Positions 7,928-15,599 of a stretch of DNA of 25,409 bases are shown in pieces. The translations under genes and the position numbers were made by a program. The notes below the pieces were generated by a model. The model saw only the letters and a list, made by a program, of their open reading frames with translations, had not been told where the DNA came from and made no database searches. The stretch is from an uncultured Verrucomicrobiota bacterium (GTDB lineage: Bacteria; Verrucomicrobiota; Verrucomicrobiae; Opitutales; Opitutaceae). Positions within the stretch are counted from its first letter, which is position 1. Each line of letters begins with the position of its first letter. The stretch lies in the NCBI GenBank assembly GCA_946482165.1, contig CAMLQS010000025.1:1-25409 (forward strand). Direction: 5' to 3'.

Positions 7928-8875
7928 ATGAAATCCTATAGTCGAAAATTCGCGGTTCTCGCCGCTTTAGCCACCCTGTTCGCCCTCCCCGGCGCACTGC
8001 GCGCCGCCACCGGCGAACTCACCAAATCCGGCTCCACCTGGACCGGCAAAGTGGACGGCGTCACCGTCTACACCGGCACCGATCTGCCCACCGGCTTCCG
8101 GAAGTGCAACGAGAGCATGAATCCCCTCGGAGGAGGCACCATCAATCTCCGGGCCAGCGAGACCATCAGCAATCATCTCGGCCTCTGGTCGGGCACCAAG
8201 GTCAACGGGAACGGCTTCACCATCACCAGCAACGCCAGCGGCGGCGCCGTCGCCTGCCGCGTCGGCTCCAACGTCGGCGCCTCCAACATCGTGATCGCGG
8301 GAGGCACGCCCTTCGGAATGTATTTTCGCTCCTGCACCGGTCAGACCTTCAGCGGCATCTCCGGCCGCGGCGGCATTACGATGCGCATCGACAACTGCGC
8401 GGGCGGCGCCGGCTCCAACTTCTCCGCCGGCAGTCCGAACTGCACCGCATCTAGCAACCACGGCGTCGAAACCTACGGCATCACCGGCGTCACCTTCGGC
8501 ACCATCACCGCCACCGACCGATCCGGCGGCTGCGGCCTCATGCTCAACCGGGGCCAGACCTCCTCCGGCAGCAACGTGAACGGCACTCGCTGCAACTACG
8601 GCGCCGGCTACGCCGCCTTCCGCGCCGGCACCAGTGTCGGCGCCACCATCGGCACCGTGCGCGCCGTCTCCTGCGGCCGCGGCGTCTTCACCTTGGTCAA
8701 CGCCGGAGACATCACCGTCAACACGCTCAACGCCGATGACTGCAGCGGCATCGGCGTCTGGCTCGAGTCCAGCTATAACACCAAGGTCCAGAGCGGCTAC
8801 GTGAAGAACTGCAGCTCGTGCTGGTCCATCTCCGGCACTTCCCCCGGCTCAAGCGTCACCGTCAACTGCCTGTGA
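7928..8875 (+). CDS. secreted cysteine-rich parallel beta-helix protein, copy 1
   Basis: Exported protein of 315 residues. MKSYSRKFAVLAALATLFALPGALRA is a Sec signal, cleaved before ATGEL. The rest has the features of a right-handed parallel beta-helix (pectin-lyase fold): repeated turns of about 20-27 residues rich in Gly, Asn, Thr and Val. At least five consecutive turns carry a Cys at the equivalent place (SGGCGL, TRCNYG, VSCGRG, DDCSGIGVW, KNCSSC), suggesting a stacked cysteine ladder or disulfides on the helix. Such folds usually bind or cleave polysaccharides; no catalytic residues can be assigned. The start at 7928 is fixed by the signal peptide and by sharing ATGAAATCC with copy 2. 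The leader just upstream is A-rich (CCCCAAAAAACAC) rather than Shine-Dalgarno-like. DNA from 8000 to 8261 is identical to copy 2. Confidence 0.88.
   Translation: MKSYSRKFAVLAALATLFALPGALRAATGELTKSGSTWTGKVDGVTVYTGTDLPTGFRKCNESMNPLGGGTINLRASETISNHLGLWSGTKVNGNGFTITSNASGGAVACRVGSNVGASNIVIAGGTPFGMYFRSCTGQTFSGISGRGGITMRIDNCAGGAGSNFSAGSPNCTASSNHGVETYGITGVTFGTITATDRSGGCGLMLNRGQTSSGSNVNGTRCNYGAGYAAFRAGTSVGATIGTVRAVSCGRGVFTLVNAGDITVNTLNADDCSGIGVWLESSYNTKVQSGYVKNCSSCWSISGTSPGSSVTVNCL
8000..8261 (+). repeat. 262-bp perfect direct repeat, unit 1
   Basis: Every base matches 9240-9501 (offset 1240). In the protein it covers residues 25-111, beginning at the last residues of the signal peptide. The signal-peptide coding sequences upstream differ, and divergence begins at once downstream (GTC versus GCC codon). 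Zero synonymous differences over 87 codons point to very recent duplication or gene conversion limited to this segment. Confidence 0.95.
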
Positions 8876-8887
8876 CCCCGAAAGCGC

Positions 8888-8906
8888 CATGGGCGTCCCG
8901 CCCATG
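8888..8906. repeat. compact inverted repeat CATGGGCG-TCC-CGCCCATG
   Basis: Perfect 8-bp arms (8888-8895 and 8899-8906) separated by 3 bases, 12 bases after the stop of beta-helix copy 1. A similar compact hairpin (ACGGGCGG/CCGCCCGT) follows the last 32-residue-repeat gene at 14986-15005. These may be small REP-like elements or part of transcript ends. Confidence 0.5.
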
Positions 8907-8919
8907 ATTTGATCCCTCC

Positions 8920-8952
8920 GCCACGTCGGCCCCCTCCGGCCGACGTGGCTTT
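8920..8952 (+). terminator. strong intrinsic terminator after beta-helix copy 1
   Basis: A perfect 12-bp stem, GCCACGTCGGCC (8920-8931) and GGCCGACGTGGC (8938-8949), encloses a 6-base loop CCCTCC and is followed by TTT and then a second T-run a few bases later. It lies 44 bases after the copy 1 stop, so the two beta-helix genes are probably separate transcripts or only partly read through. Confidence 0.75.
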
Positions 8953-9164
8953 CCCGCTTTTCCACCGGCCCCTCACCCCCTCGCCCCGTCCATTTCGCCG
9001 TAACCCTCGGCACGAAGACACACCCGCCGCGGTGATCCCCCCTTTGGGGCAAGTTACCCTTTGCCTCCTGCCCCGAAAGCCCGTCCCGGCGCCGTTTCGC
9101 GCCAGCCGGGACAGCTTCGCACTCACCCAAGGCGAAGACCCAAAAGCCAAATACCCAAAACAGA

Positions 9165-10115
9165 ATGAAATCCCCCATGCTACAGAAACTCCGCCTCTGC
9201 TCGGCGTTCGTCGCCCTGCTCGCTTTCGCGGGCGCGGCTCGCGCCGCCACCGGCGAACTCACCAAATCCGGCTCCACCTGGACCGGCAAAGTGGACGGCG
9301 TCACCGTCTACACCGGCACCGATCTGCCCACCGGCTTCCGGAAGTGCAACGAGAGCATGAATCCCCTCGGAGGAGGCACCATCAATCTCCGGGCCAGCGA
9401 GACCATCAGCAATCATCTCGGCCTCTGGTCGGGCACCAAGGTCAACGGGAACGGCTTCACCATCACCAGCAACGCCAGCGGCGGCGCCGTCGCCTGCCGC
9501 GCCGGGGCCAACGTCGGCGCCTCCAACATCAAGGTGGCGGGCGGCACGCCCTTCGGAATGTATTTCCGTTCCTGCAGCGGCCAGACCTTCAGCGGCATCT
9601 CCGGCGGCGGCGGCATCCTCATGCGCATCGACAACTGCGCCGGCGGCGCCGGCTCCAACTTCAACGGAGGCAGCCCCACCGCCACCGCCTCGAGCAACCA
9701 CGGCGTCGAAACCTACGGGATCAACACCACCGTCCTCACCACCGTCACCGCCACCGACCGCTCCGGCGGCTGCGGCGTGCTCCTGAACGCCTCCAGCGGC
9801 GCCCAGGTCCGGAACGTCAATGCCACGCGTTGCAACTACGGCGGCGGCTACGCCGGCTACCGCCTGGCCAACAGCAACAACGAGTGCTATCTCAACAACG
9901 ACGCCGTCTCCACGAGCTGCGGCCGCGGCTTCTTCGCCCTCACGGGCAGCAGGAACAGCGCCGTCGCCGAGCTTATCGCCAGGGACTGCAGCGGCATCGG
10001 CGTGTGGATCCAGGACTGCGTCAACGTGCGCGTCGTTTCCGGCAGCGTCACCAATTGCAGCAGCTGCAAGAGCGTAAGCGGCTCCGGCTCCTACGCCAAC
10101 GTGGCCTGCAACTAG
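9165..10115 (+). CDS. secreted cysteine-rich parallel beta-helix protein, copy 2
   Basis: Paralogue of the preceding gene, 316 residues. Its own signal peptide (MKSPMLQKLRLCSAFVALLAFAGAARA) differs from that of copy 1, but the mature start ATGELTKSGSTW and the next 80 residues are identical, at the DNA level too. Beyond residue 112 the two proteins drift apart, most strongly in the C-terminal turns. The turn cores DRSGGCG, TRCNYGGGYA, TSCGRGFF, RDCSGIGVW and NCSSC remain, while residues between them are replaced; two extra cysteines (ECYLN, QDCVN) appear. This pattern of constant scaffold and changed faces would fit two binding specificities. ATG 9177 is an alternative start; 9165 is preferred because it shares ATGAAATCC with copy 1 and is also preceded by an A-rich leader (ACCCAAAACAGA). 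A terminator follows at 10147. Confidence 0.88.
   Translation: MKSPMLQKLRLCSAFVALLAFAGAARAATGELTKSGSTWTGKVDGVTVYTGTDLPTGFRKCNESMNPLGGGTINLRASETISNHLGLWSGTKVNGNGFTITSNASGGAVACRAGANVGASNIKVAGGTPFGMYFRSCSGQTFSGISGGGGILMRIDNCAGGAGSNFNGGSPTATASSNHGVETYGINTTVLTTVTATDRSGGCGVLLNASSGAQVRNVNATRCNYGGGYAGYRLANSNNECYLNNDAVSTSCGRGFFALTGSRNSAVAELIARDCSGIGVWIQDCVNVRVVSGSVTNCSSCKSVSGSGSYANVACN
9240..9501 (+). repeat. 262-bp perfect direct repeat, unit 2
   Basis: Second unit of the perfect direct repeat with 8000-8261. It starts at the signal-peptide end (residue 26) and stops at residue 112 of copy 2. The pair lies in direct orientation 1240 bp apart, an arrangement that allows RecA-dependent gene conversion or deletion of one copy. 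Confidence 0.95.
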
Positions 10116-10146
10116 GCGAACGACACGCCCCGCCCGTATCCACTCC

Positions 10147-10180
10147 GTCGCGACGGCCTTCCCCGGGCCGTCGCGGCTTC
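10147..10180 (+). terminator. intrinsic terminator after beta-helix copy 2
   Basis: A 10-bp perfect stem, CGCGACGGCC (10149-10158) with GGCCGTCGCG (10166-10175), can be extended by a G-U and a G-C pair at its base. It is followed by TTCTC, a weak T-tract. It lies 32 bases after the copy 2 stop and just before the 781-residue repeat gene. Confidence 0.6.
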
Positions 10181-10208
10181 TCCCGTCCGCCCCGTTCCCA
10201 TAGCCGGC

Positions 10209-12554
10209 ATGACCCCGCCACCCCGCCTTCGTCCGTCGATCCTCCTTTTCATCGCTTCGGCGGCCTTGGCCGGCTACGGCCTCGCCCGTTATCTGTCGCC
10301 CCACGATTCGGGCTCCGCGCCGCGCGCCAAACCGGGATTCTCCGTCGCCGACGATTCCGAATCCGGCGTCGCCCGGCTCGCCGACCGCCTCGCCGCCGAG
10401 TGCCGCGCCGGCGTCTGGCACTCCAACCGCGAGTGGGAGGACATCCTCTTCACCCTCCCCGCCCGTCACTTTGATCGCCTCGCCTCGGCGGTCCGCCCAC
10501 ACCTTGCCGTCCCGTCCCAGATCGAGTTGCGCCGCGTCCTCTTCAGCCACTGGGGTCGCGTCGCTCCCGCCGCCGCGCTTTCTTTCGCAGGGGGCCTGCC
10601 CGCCGGCCCTTGGCGCGACGCGATCCACGTCTCGCTCCTCCAAAGCTGGATCCGCACCGACCTCCACGCCGCCCTCGCTTGGGTGCGCGGCCTCCCCGCC
10701 GGCGATCTCCGCACCGAGTGCCTGCAACTTTCCCTTCCGCTCTTCGCCGGCCTCGATCCCGAGGCGGCCCTCGACTTGATCCCGCTCATTCCGTCCGGTT
10801 ACCGCGCCACCGCCTACGCCTCCGTCTTCGAGGCGTGGGCGAACAATGATCCCGCGAGCGCCGCCAACCGCGCCGCCCGCCTCGGCGTGACTTGGTCGGA
10901 GCAGGTCGCGGCCTTCAATGGCGTCGCGCGCGCTTGGGCGCGCAACGCTCCCCGCGCCGCGCTCGCGTGGGCCGACTCCCTGCCGATCGGTCGGCTCAAG
11001 GACACCGTCATACAACGCATCCTTTCATTTTGGACCGCCTACGATCCGCAGGCGGCCGCGGCCTATGTCTTGTCCCTTCCCTCCGGTTCGCTCCGCGCCG
11101 CCGCCGTCGCGCATGTCGCGTCCAGTTGGCCCAAGGGCGATCCGCAGGGCGCGGTCCGCTTCGCCGAAAAACTCCCCGCGGGAAACCAGCGCAACATGCT
11201 CCTTCGCGATCTGGTCGAGATCTGGTCCGAAAGCGATCCGGCCACCGCGGTCGCCTACGCCCAGGCCCTTCCATCCGGCGCCGTCAAACCCGAGCTGGTG
11301 GGCCTCGCGCTCGAGCGACTCGCGATCGACGAACCGGAACGCGCCCTCGACGTCGCCAAGAACTTCCCGCCCGGCTTCGTCCGAAACCACGCCCTGTCCA
11401 CCGTTCTGGCCGAAATCTCCCGCCGCACGCCCGAAACCGCCTTCGCGTTCCTCCGCGACATTCCGCCCGGCGACGCCCGCAATTACGTTCTGAAACATCT
11501 CGGCGATACGCTCGCATTCGAAAATGCGGAGACCGCGTCCCGCTTCGTTTCGCTCCTTCCGCCGGGAGAACTGCAGAACCGCTCCATTCCTCTCGTTGTC
11601 GAACGGCTCGCGCTGCAGAACCCCGAAGCCGCGAGAGCCTGGGCGCTTTCCCTGCCCGAAGGCACCCAGCGCACCCAGGCCCTCCAAAGCTACGTCGCCG
11701 CGCTCACCAAGGCCGCGCCCGCCGCCGCGGTGGCCTGGGCCTCCGGACTTCCCGCCGACGACGGCGGCGCGCGCGTCCTCGACACGGCGCTCGCCGAATG
11801 GGTCGAGATAGCGCCCGCCGCCGCCACGGCCTGGGCCTCCAATCTCCCCGAAGGAGCCACGCGCCAGAACGCGCTCCTCAGCGTCGCCACCCGTCTGGCC
11901 CATCAAAATCCCTCCGCCGCCCTCGACCTCGCGCTCGAAATCACCGGCGACGGCAACCAAGCCCTGCTCGCCAACGACATCGCCCTCGCCTGGTCCCGCC
12001 TGGATCCCGAAAAAGCCTTCGCCCAGGCGGCCGATCTACCCCCTATCCCGCTGCGCGCGGAGCTGTTGTCCAACCTGGTCGGCTACTACGCGCAAATCGC
12101 CCCGCGCGAGGCCATCGCCCTCGCCGAAAAACTCGGCCCCGGCCAGGTGCCTGCCGACGCCTACGCCCGCGCTCTGGTCAACTGGTCCGACAGCGATCCC
12201 GACAGCGCCGCCGCTTGGTCCGAGCGCCTGCCGCCGGGCGAGCTCCGCGGCACAGCATTGGCCGGCGTCGCGGCCAACTGGGCCCGCCTCGACCCCGCCG
12301 CGGCGGATCGGTGGCTCGCACAGTTGCCCCCCGACGGCGCCCGCGAGCAGGCCGCCATTTCCTATATCCAAGCCGCCGTCGCGCAGCGCCCCGCCGACGC
12401 CGCCCGCTGGGCGGCCACCATCAACCAGCCGCAACTTCGCCGCGAAGCCATCGAATCCGTCGCGAGAGAATGGATACGCACCGACCGCCTCGCCGCCGTC
12501 TCCTGGCTCCGCTCCATCGGCGCGCGCGAGCTGATCCCCGTCCCGTTCAACTGA
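10209..12554 (+). CDS. exported 32-residue-repeat protein, copy 1 (781 residues)
   Basis: The N-terminus (LRPSILLFIASAALAGYGLARYL) is one hydrophobic segment, a signal anchor or uncleaved signal, so the bulk should face the periplasm. A linker and a unique helical region (LADRLAAECRAGVWHSNREW...) are followed from about residue 110 to the end by 20-odd repeats of 32 residues with consensus xDPxAAxAWAxxLPxGxxRxxAxxxxxxxWxx. Each repeat reads as two antiparallel helices joined by a Leu-Pro-Gly turn, giving a TPR/HEAT-like superhelix. The repeats strongly resemble each other in pattern but not in DNA. Such solenoids normally hold proteins or peptides; no catalytic motif is seen. It forms a tandem pair with the next gene, 35 bp downstream and probably co-transcribed. 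Start ATG 10209 is set by the hydrophobic segment. No specific family name can be given. Confidence 0.85.
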   Translation: MTPPPRLRPSILLFIASAALAGYGLARYLSPHDSGSAPRAKPGFSVADDSESGVARLADRLAAECRAGVWHSNREWEDILFTLPARHFDRLASAVRPHLAVPSQIELRRVLFSHWGRVAPAAALSFAGGLPAGPWRDAIHVSLLQSWIRTDLHAALAWVRGLPAGDLRTECLQLSLPLFAGLDPEAALDLIPLIPSGYRATAYASVFEAWANNDPASAANRAARLGVTWSEQVAAFNGVARAWARNAPRAALAWADSLPIGRLKDTVIQRILSFWTAYDPQAAAAYVLSLPSGSLRAAAVAHVASSWPKGDPQGAVRFAEKLPAGNQRNMLLRDLVEIWSESDPATAVAYAQALPSGAVKPELVGLALERLAIDEPERALDVAKNFPPGFVRNHALSTVLAEISRRTPETAFAFLRDIPPGDARNYVLKHLGDTLAFENAETASRFVSLLPPGELQNRSIPLVVERLALQNPEAARAWALSLPEGTQRTQALQSYVAALTKAAPAAAVAWASGLPADDGGARVLDTALAEWVEIAPAAATAWASNLPEGATRQNALLSVATRLAHQNPSAALDLALEITGDGNQALLANDIALAWSRLDPEKAFAQAADLPPIPLRAELLSNLVGYYAQIAPREAIALAEKLGPGQVPADAYARALVNWSDSDPDSAAAWSERLPPGELRGTALAGVAANWARLDPAAADRWLAQLPPDGAREQAAISYIQAAVAQRPADAARWAATINQPQLRREAIESVAREWIRTDRLAAVSWLRSIGARELIPVPFN

Positions 12555-12589
12555 GCGCGTTGCTCCGCCTCTTCCGGAAATTTCCATCC

Positions 12590-14932
12590 ATGCGCGTCTC
12601 CCCGCTTTCCACCGCCGCCGTGCTTATTGCTTTCTCCGCCGCCTTCGCGGTCGGTTATCGGCGCCCCGCCGCCTCCGGCTCCGGCGACGACACGTCCCGG
12701 GCGGCGGCGCCACGCCCCGATTCCGCCCCCGCCGGATCCGCCGCGGCCGCCGTGCCCCAGCTCTCGCTTGAGCAGATCATCGCGCAATTGTCCGAGGAGT
12801 GCCGCCGAGGCGTTTGGCGGGGCACCGCCCAGTGGGATGTCATCCTTGCCCGGCTCTCGCCCTCGGATTTTGTCCGCCTTTCCGAAGCCCTCCGCGAGTT
12901 CGTGCTCTCGCCCGCCCAAGAGGAGCTGCGCCGCACGCTCCTCGCCCGCTGGGCGGAAAGAGACGCGCGTTCCGCGATCGACTTCGTCCGAGCCCTTCCT
13001 CCGTCGGCTCTGCGCGACGAGCTCATGCTCACCGCCTTCCAGGGCTGGCTGCACGCGGACCTGGCCGGCGCCGTCGCCTGGATTCAGGAACTCCCGCCCG
13101 GCGTGATCCGCGCCGACGCGCTCCGGCTGGCGCTCCCGCTCCTCTCCGCCCGGAATCCGCGCGCGGCCCTCGGTCTCGTTTCCCTTCTCCCCGGCACGCA
13201 ACGTGGCGCCGCCTACGACACCGTTTTTTCCCTTTGGGCGGAGGCGGATCCCGTCGCCGCGACGACCGCCTTGGCATCCGTGGATCTGCGACCGATCGAC
13301 CGACGCGGAGTCCTCATGGCGGTCGCCCGCGTCTGGGCGATGAAGGAGCCCCGCGCCGCCCTCGCCTGGGTGGACACGCTTCCCGCCGGCTTCGAGCGCA
13401 ACGAGGTCTTCGGCGCCGTCATCAACAACTGGGCCGCGGTGGCGCCAGGCGCCGCCGCCGATTTCATCCTGACACTTCCCGAAGGTGCGTTGCGCGGCCG
13501 CGCCCTCGTCCTCGCCGCCTCCGCGTGGCCCCCGGGCGAGCCCGACCGCGCGATGGAGCTCATCGAAAAGTTCCCGCCCGGACGCGACCGGGACGAAGCT
13601 ATCGGCATGGTTCTCGGAAACCTCGCCAATACCGACGCGAAAGACGCCTTCGCCCGCGCCGCCGTCCTCCCCGCCGGAGCCGCCCGGGCCGGCATCCTCA
13701 AAAACGTGATTCTCAACTGGAGTTCATCGGCGCCCGAAGCGGCACTCGAGGCTGCGGCCGCGCTGCCCCCGGGCGAAGCCCGTCTCACCACCCTGGGCTC
13801 GGCCTTGGGCGTCATCGCTCGCGAAGATCCCGAGGTCGCCCTGGATTACGTGCTGGGCGCCGCGGCGGGCAGCGAGCGCACGGAACTCCTTCGCTCGGTC
13901 AGCATCGATCTCGCCGGCGAGGACCCCGCGATGGCGGCCGTGTTTGCCAAGGCATTGCCGGCGGGCATCGCCCAACGAGACGCCGTGGGCGCCATCGCCG
14001 GCGGATATGCCCAGCTCGATCCGACCGCCGCGCAGGAATGGCTGCTCACTCTTCCCGAGGGCGAGCTTCGCAATCACGCCATCGCTTACATTGGCGAGAA
14101 CCGCGCCCGGCTCGATCCCGAGGGCACCGCCTCGTGGGCCGCCACGCTTGCATCCCCGGCCGAGCGCCGCCGCGCGCTACAGCACTCCCTCGGCCCCTGG
14201 GCCGTGATCGACACTCCCGGAGCCACCGCTTGGGCGCAGCGCCTTCCCGCCGGCCCCGCACGCCAGGAAGCCTTCGCCGCCATCGTGGAGAGCCAGTCTT
14301 ATCACGATCCCGCCGGCGCGCTCGCCCTCGCCGGCCAGATGCCCGAAGGCGAGCTCCGCGACCTCGCGGTCGACCGCCTCGCCAACGCCTGGGCTCGCGA
14401 CGACGCCCCCGCGGCGGTCGCCCAGATCCAAACCCTCCCGCCAGGCGAGCTCCGCGCCAAACTCGCGAACAGCATCGTCGCCACCCTCGCCGAGCATGCT
14501 CCCGCGGATGCCGCCGCCTTTGCCGCCACCCTTCCTCCCGGGCAACTCTCGGGCGCCGCGATCAGCAGCCTCGCCGACTTCTGGAGCCGCTCCGACCCCG
14601 CGGCCGCCACCGCGTGGGCCGCAATCCTCCCCTCCGGCCCCGAGCGCTCAGCCGCGCTCTACCAGACGGTCGAGAGCTGGGGACGCGTCGACCCCGCAAA
14701 GGCGGGCGCATTCCTCGCCGCCCTTCCCAAGGGCGCGGACCGCGACGCGGCCCTCGGCCATTTCGTTTCCTCCTACGCCTTCAGCCATCCGAAGAAAGCC
14801 GCGGATTGGGTCAAAGCCATCGCGGATCCCGTCGTCCGCGCCAACGCCGCCGATGCGGTCGAACGCTTGTGGAAGAAGCACAACCCCGAGGCCGCCGCCT
14901 CCTGGCGAGCCCGCCTCGATTCTCGCGGCTAA
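12590..14932 (+). CDS. exported 32-residue-repeat protein, copy 2 (780 residues)
   Basis: Full-length paralogue of the previous gene, one residue shorter. It begins with a hydrophobic segment (STAAVLIAFSAAFAVGY), then an Ala/Pro/Ser-rich linker and the same unique region (IIAQLSEECRRGVW...), followed by 20-odd repeats of 32 residues. The repeat register matches copy 1 exactly, including an irregular 31-residue third repeat followed by a 33-residue fourth, so the whole gene was duplicated rather than repeats being shuffled. The solenoid ends with a partial repeat HNPEAAASWRARLDSRG. The frame is open far upstream (to 10892), but that part is a shadow of copy 1; ATG 12590 is fixed by the hydrophobic N-terminus. 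The 35-bp gap suggests an operon with copy 1. Function unknown; it may partner copy 1 as a heterodimer, which is inference. Confidence 0.85.
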   Translation: MRVSPLSTAAVLIAFSAAFAVGYRRPAASGSGDDTSRAAAPRPDSAPAGSAAAAVPQLSLEQIIAQLSEECRRGVWRGTAQWDVILARLSPSDFVRLSEALREFVLSPAQEELRRTLLARWAERDARSAIDFVRALPPSALRDELMLTAFQGWLHADLAGAVAWIQELPPGVIRADALRLALPLLSARNPRAALGLVSLLPGTQRGAAYDTVFSLWAEADPVAATTALASVDLRPIDRRGVLMAVARVWAMKEPRAALAWVDTLPAGFERNEVFGAVINNWAAVAPGAAADFILTLPEGALRGRALVLAASAWPPGEPDRAMELIEKFPPGRDRDEAIGMVLGNLANTDAKDAFARAAVLPAGAARAGILKNVILNWSSSAPEAALEAAAALPPGEARLTTLGSALGVIAREDPEVALDYVLGAAAGSERTELLRSVSIDLAGEDPAMAAVFAKALPAGIAQRDAVGAIAGGYAQLDPTAAQEWLLTLPEGELRNHAIAYIGENRARLDPEGTASWAATLASPAERRRALQHSLGPWAVIDTPGATAWAQRLPAGPARQEAFAAIVESQSYHDPAGALALAGQMPEGELRDLAVDRLANAWARDDAPAAVAQIQTLPPGELRAKLANSIVATLAEHAPADAAAFAATLPPGQLSGAAISSLADFWSRSDPAAATAWAAILPSGPERSAALYQTVESWGRVDPAKAGAFLAALPKGADRDAALGHFVSSYAFSHPKKAADWVKAIADPVVRANAADAVERLWKKHNPEAAASWRARLDSRG

Positions 14933-14985
14933 CCTCCGCCAGGGCGGCGGGCGCTTCCGCGCGCATGCCGCCTGGAGATCGAGCC

Positions 14986-15005
14986 ACGGGCGGAGGACCG
15001 CCCGT
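14986..15005. repeat. compact inverted repeat ACGGGCGG-AGGA-CCGCCCGT
   Basis: Perfect 8-bp arms with a 4-base loop, in the 159-bp gap between the convergent repeat-protein gene and the FnIII-like gene. It could serve as a bidirectional transcript end, although no T-run follows. It resembles the hairpin at 8888-8906 in size and GC core. Confidence 0.45.
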
Positions 15006-15091
15006 CCACCAAAACCCAAAAGCAACCAGCCTCTGGTATCAGCCGTTTTTCGCCACGCGCCGCGGTTTAGCGACCGCCGAAACCGTCCGCC

Positions 15092-15493
15092 TCAAGGGGT
15101 CCAGACTTCCGCGGGTGGCGTCACCGCCGGACCCACGTTCATGGTCTGGCCGTTCTTGAAGATCACCTTGAGCCAATACCAGTAGGGATTCCCGTCCGGC
15201 ACCGTGTCCACCATCGAGGCGGGCAGCGGACGCAACGAACCGCGACGGCCCCTGCCCTTCACGTCTTCCGTCGTGTTGCGGTAGATCTCAACGACGCGAA
15301 CCTGCTCGGCGGGCAATTCCCAGGAGACAAGCACCTCGGACCCGTTGCGGGCGACATGAAGCTTGGCCGAATCCTGCGAGACCTGCGCCGGCAGCCCGGT
15401 TTGCGCGCCTACCGGGGTGAAAACAACGCAGAAAAAAGCAAACAGAGGTAAGAATCCTACGGATACAAGCGGGGAGAGGATTGACCGGTTCAT
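15092..15493 (-). CDS. small secreted fibronectin type III-like protein
   Basis: Exported protein of 133 residues. MNRSILSPLVSVGFLPLFAFFCVVF is the signal peptide, with likely cleavage after VGA (before QTG). The mature part is one domain resembling a fibronectin type III/immunoglobulin sandwich: KLHVARNGSEVLVSWELP gives strands A-B with the conserved Trp, VRVVEIYRNT gives strand C, and YWYWLKVIFKNGQTMNVGP gives the Y-x-Y strand F and strand G. The start at 15493 is chosen because the signal begins there; the upstream frame to 15568 is arginine-rich. It follows the pseudopilin gene on the same strand after 106 bp, so the two are likely expressed together. It may bind carbohydrate or be displayed by the secretion apparatus; this is inference from fold and position. 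Confidence 0.75.
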   Translation of the reverse strand: MNRSILSPLVSVGFLPLFAFFCVVFTPVGAQTGLPAQVSQDSAKLHVARNGSEVLVSWELPAEQVRVVEIYRNTTEDVKGRGRRGSLRPLPASMVDTVPDGNPYWYWLKVIFKNGQTMNVGPAVTPPAEVWTP

Positions 15494-15585
15494 GGCAGGC
15501 TGGCGCCGATTCAGGCGGTTGACGGGAGGAAAAAGACCCTCGCTGACGACACGGCGCCGCGAATGCATGATCCGTGAGCAGGAGA

Positions 15586-15595
15586 GGGGGGGGGG
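15586..15595. repeat. G10 homopolymer tract
   Basis: Ten consecutive G residues on the plus strand (C on the coding strand) in the gap between the pseudopilin stop and the FnIII-like gene. Tracts of this length can slip during replication. The tract is 92 bases upstream of the FnIII-like start, where a change in length could alter spacing or read-through. Confidence 0.6.
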
Positions 15596-15599
15596 CGCG

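Noticed and set aside
8000..9501. Insertion sequence or CRISPR-like repeat
   Set aside because: The 262-bp repeat lies wholly within two coding regions in the same reading frame, with no transposase, terminal inverted repeats or spacer pattern. No CRISPR array, tRNA, rRNA or transposase was seen anywhere in the window.
10892..12589. Frame-2 extension of the second repeat protein upstream over copy 1
   Set aside because: Arginine- and proline-rich translation typical of an off-frame GC-rich gene; copy 1 in frame 3 carries the real repeats and the hydrophobic start at 12590 marks the true N-terminus.
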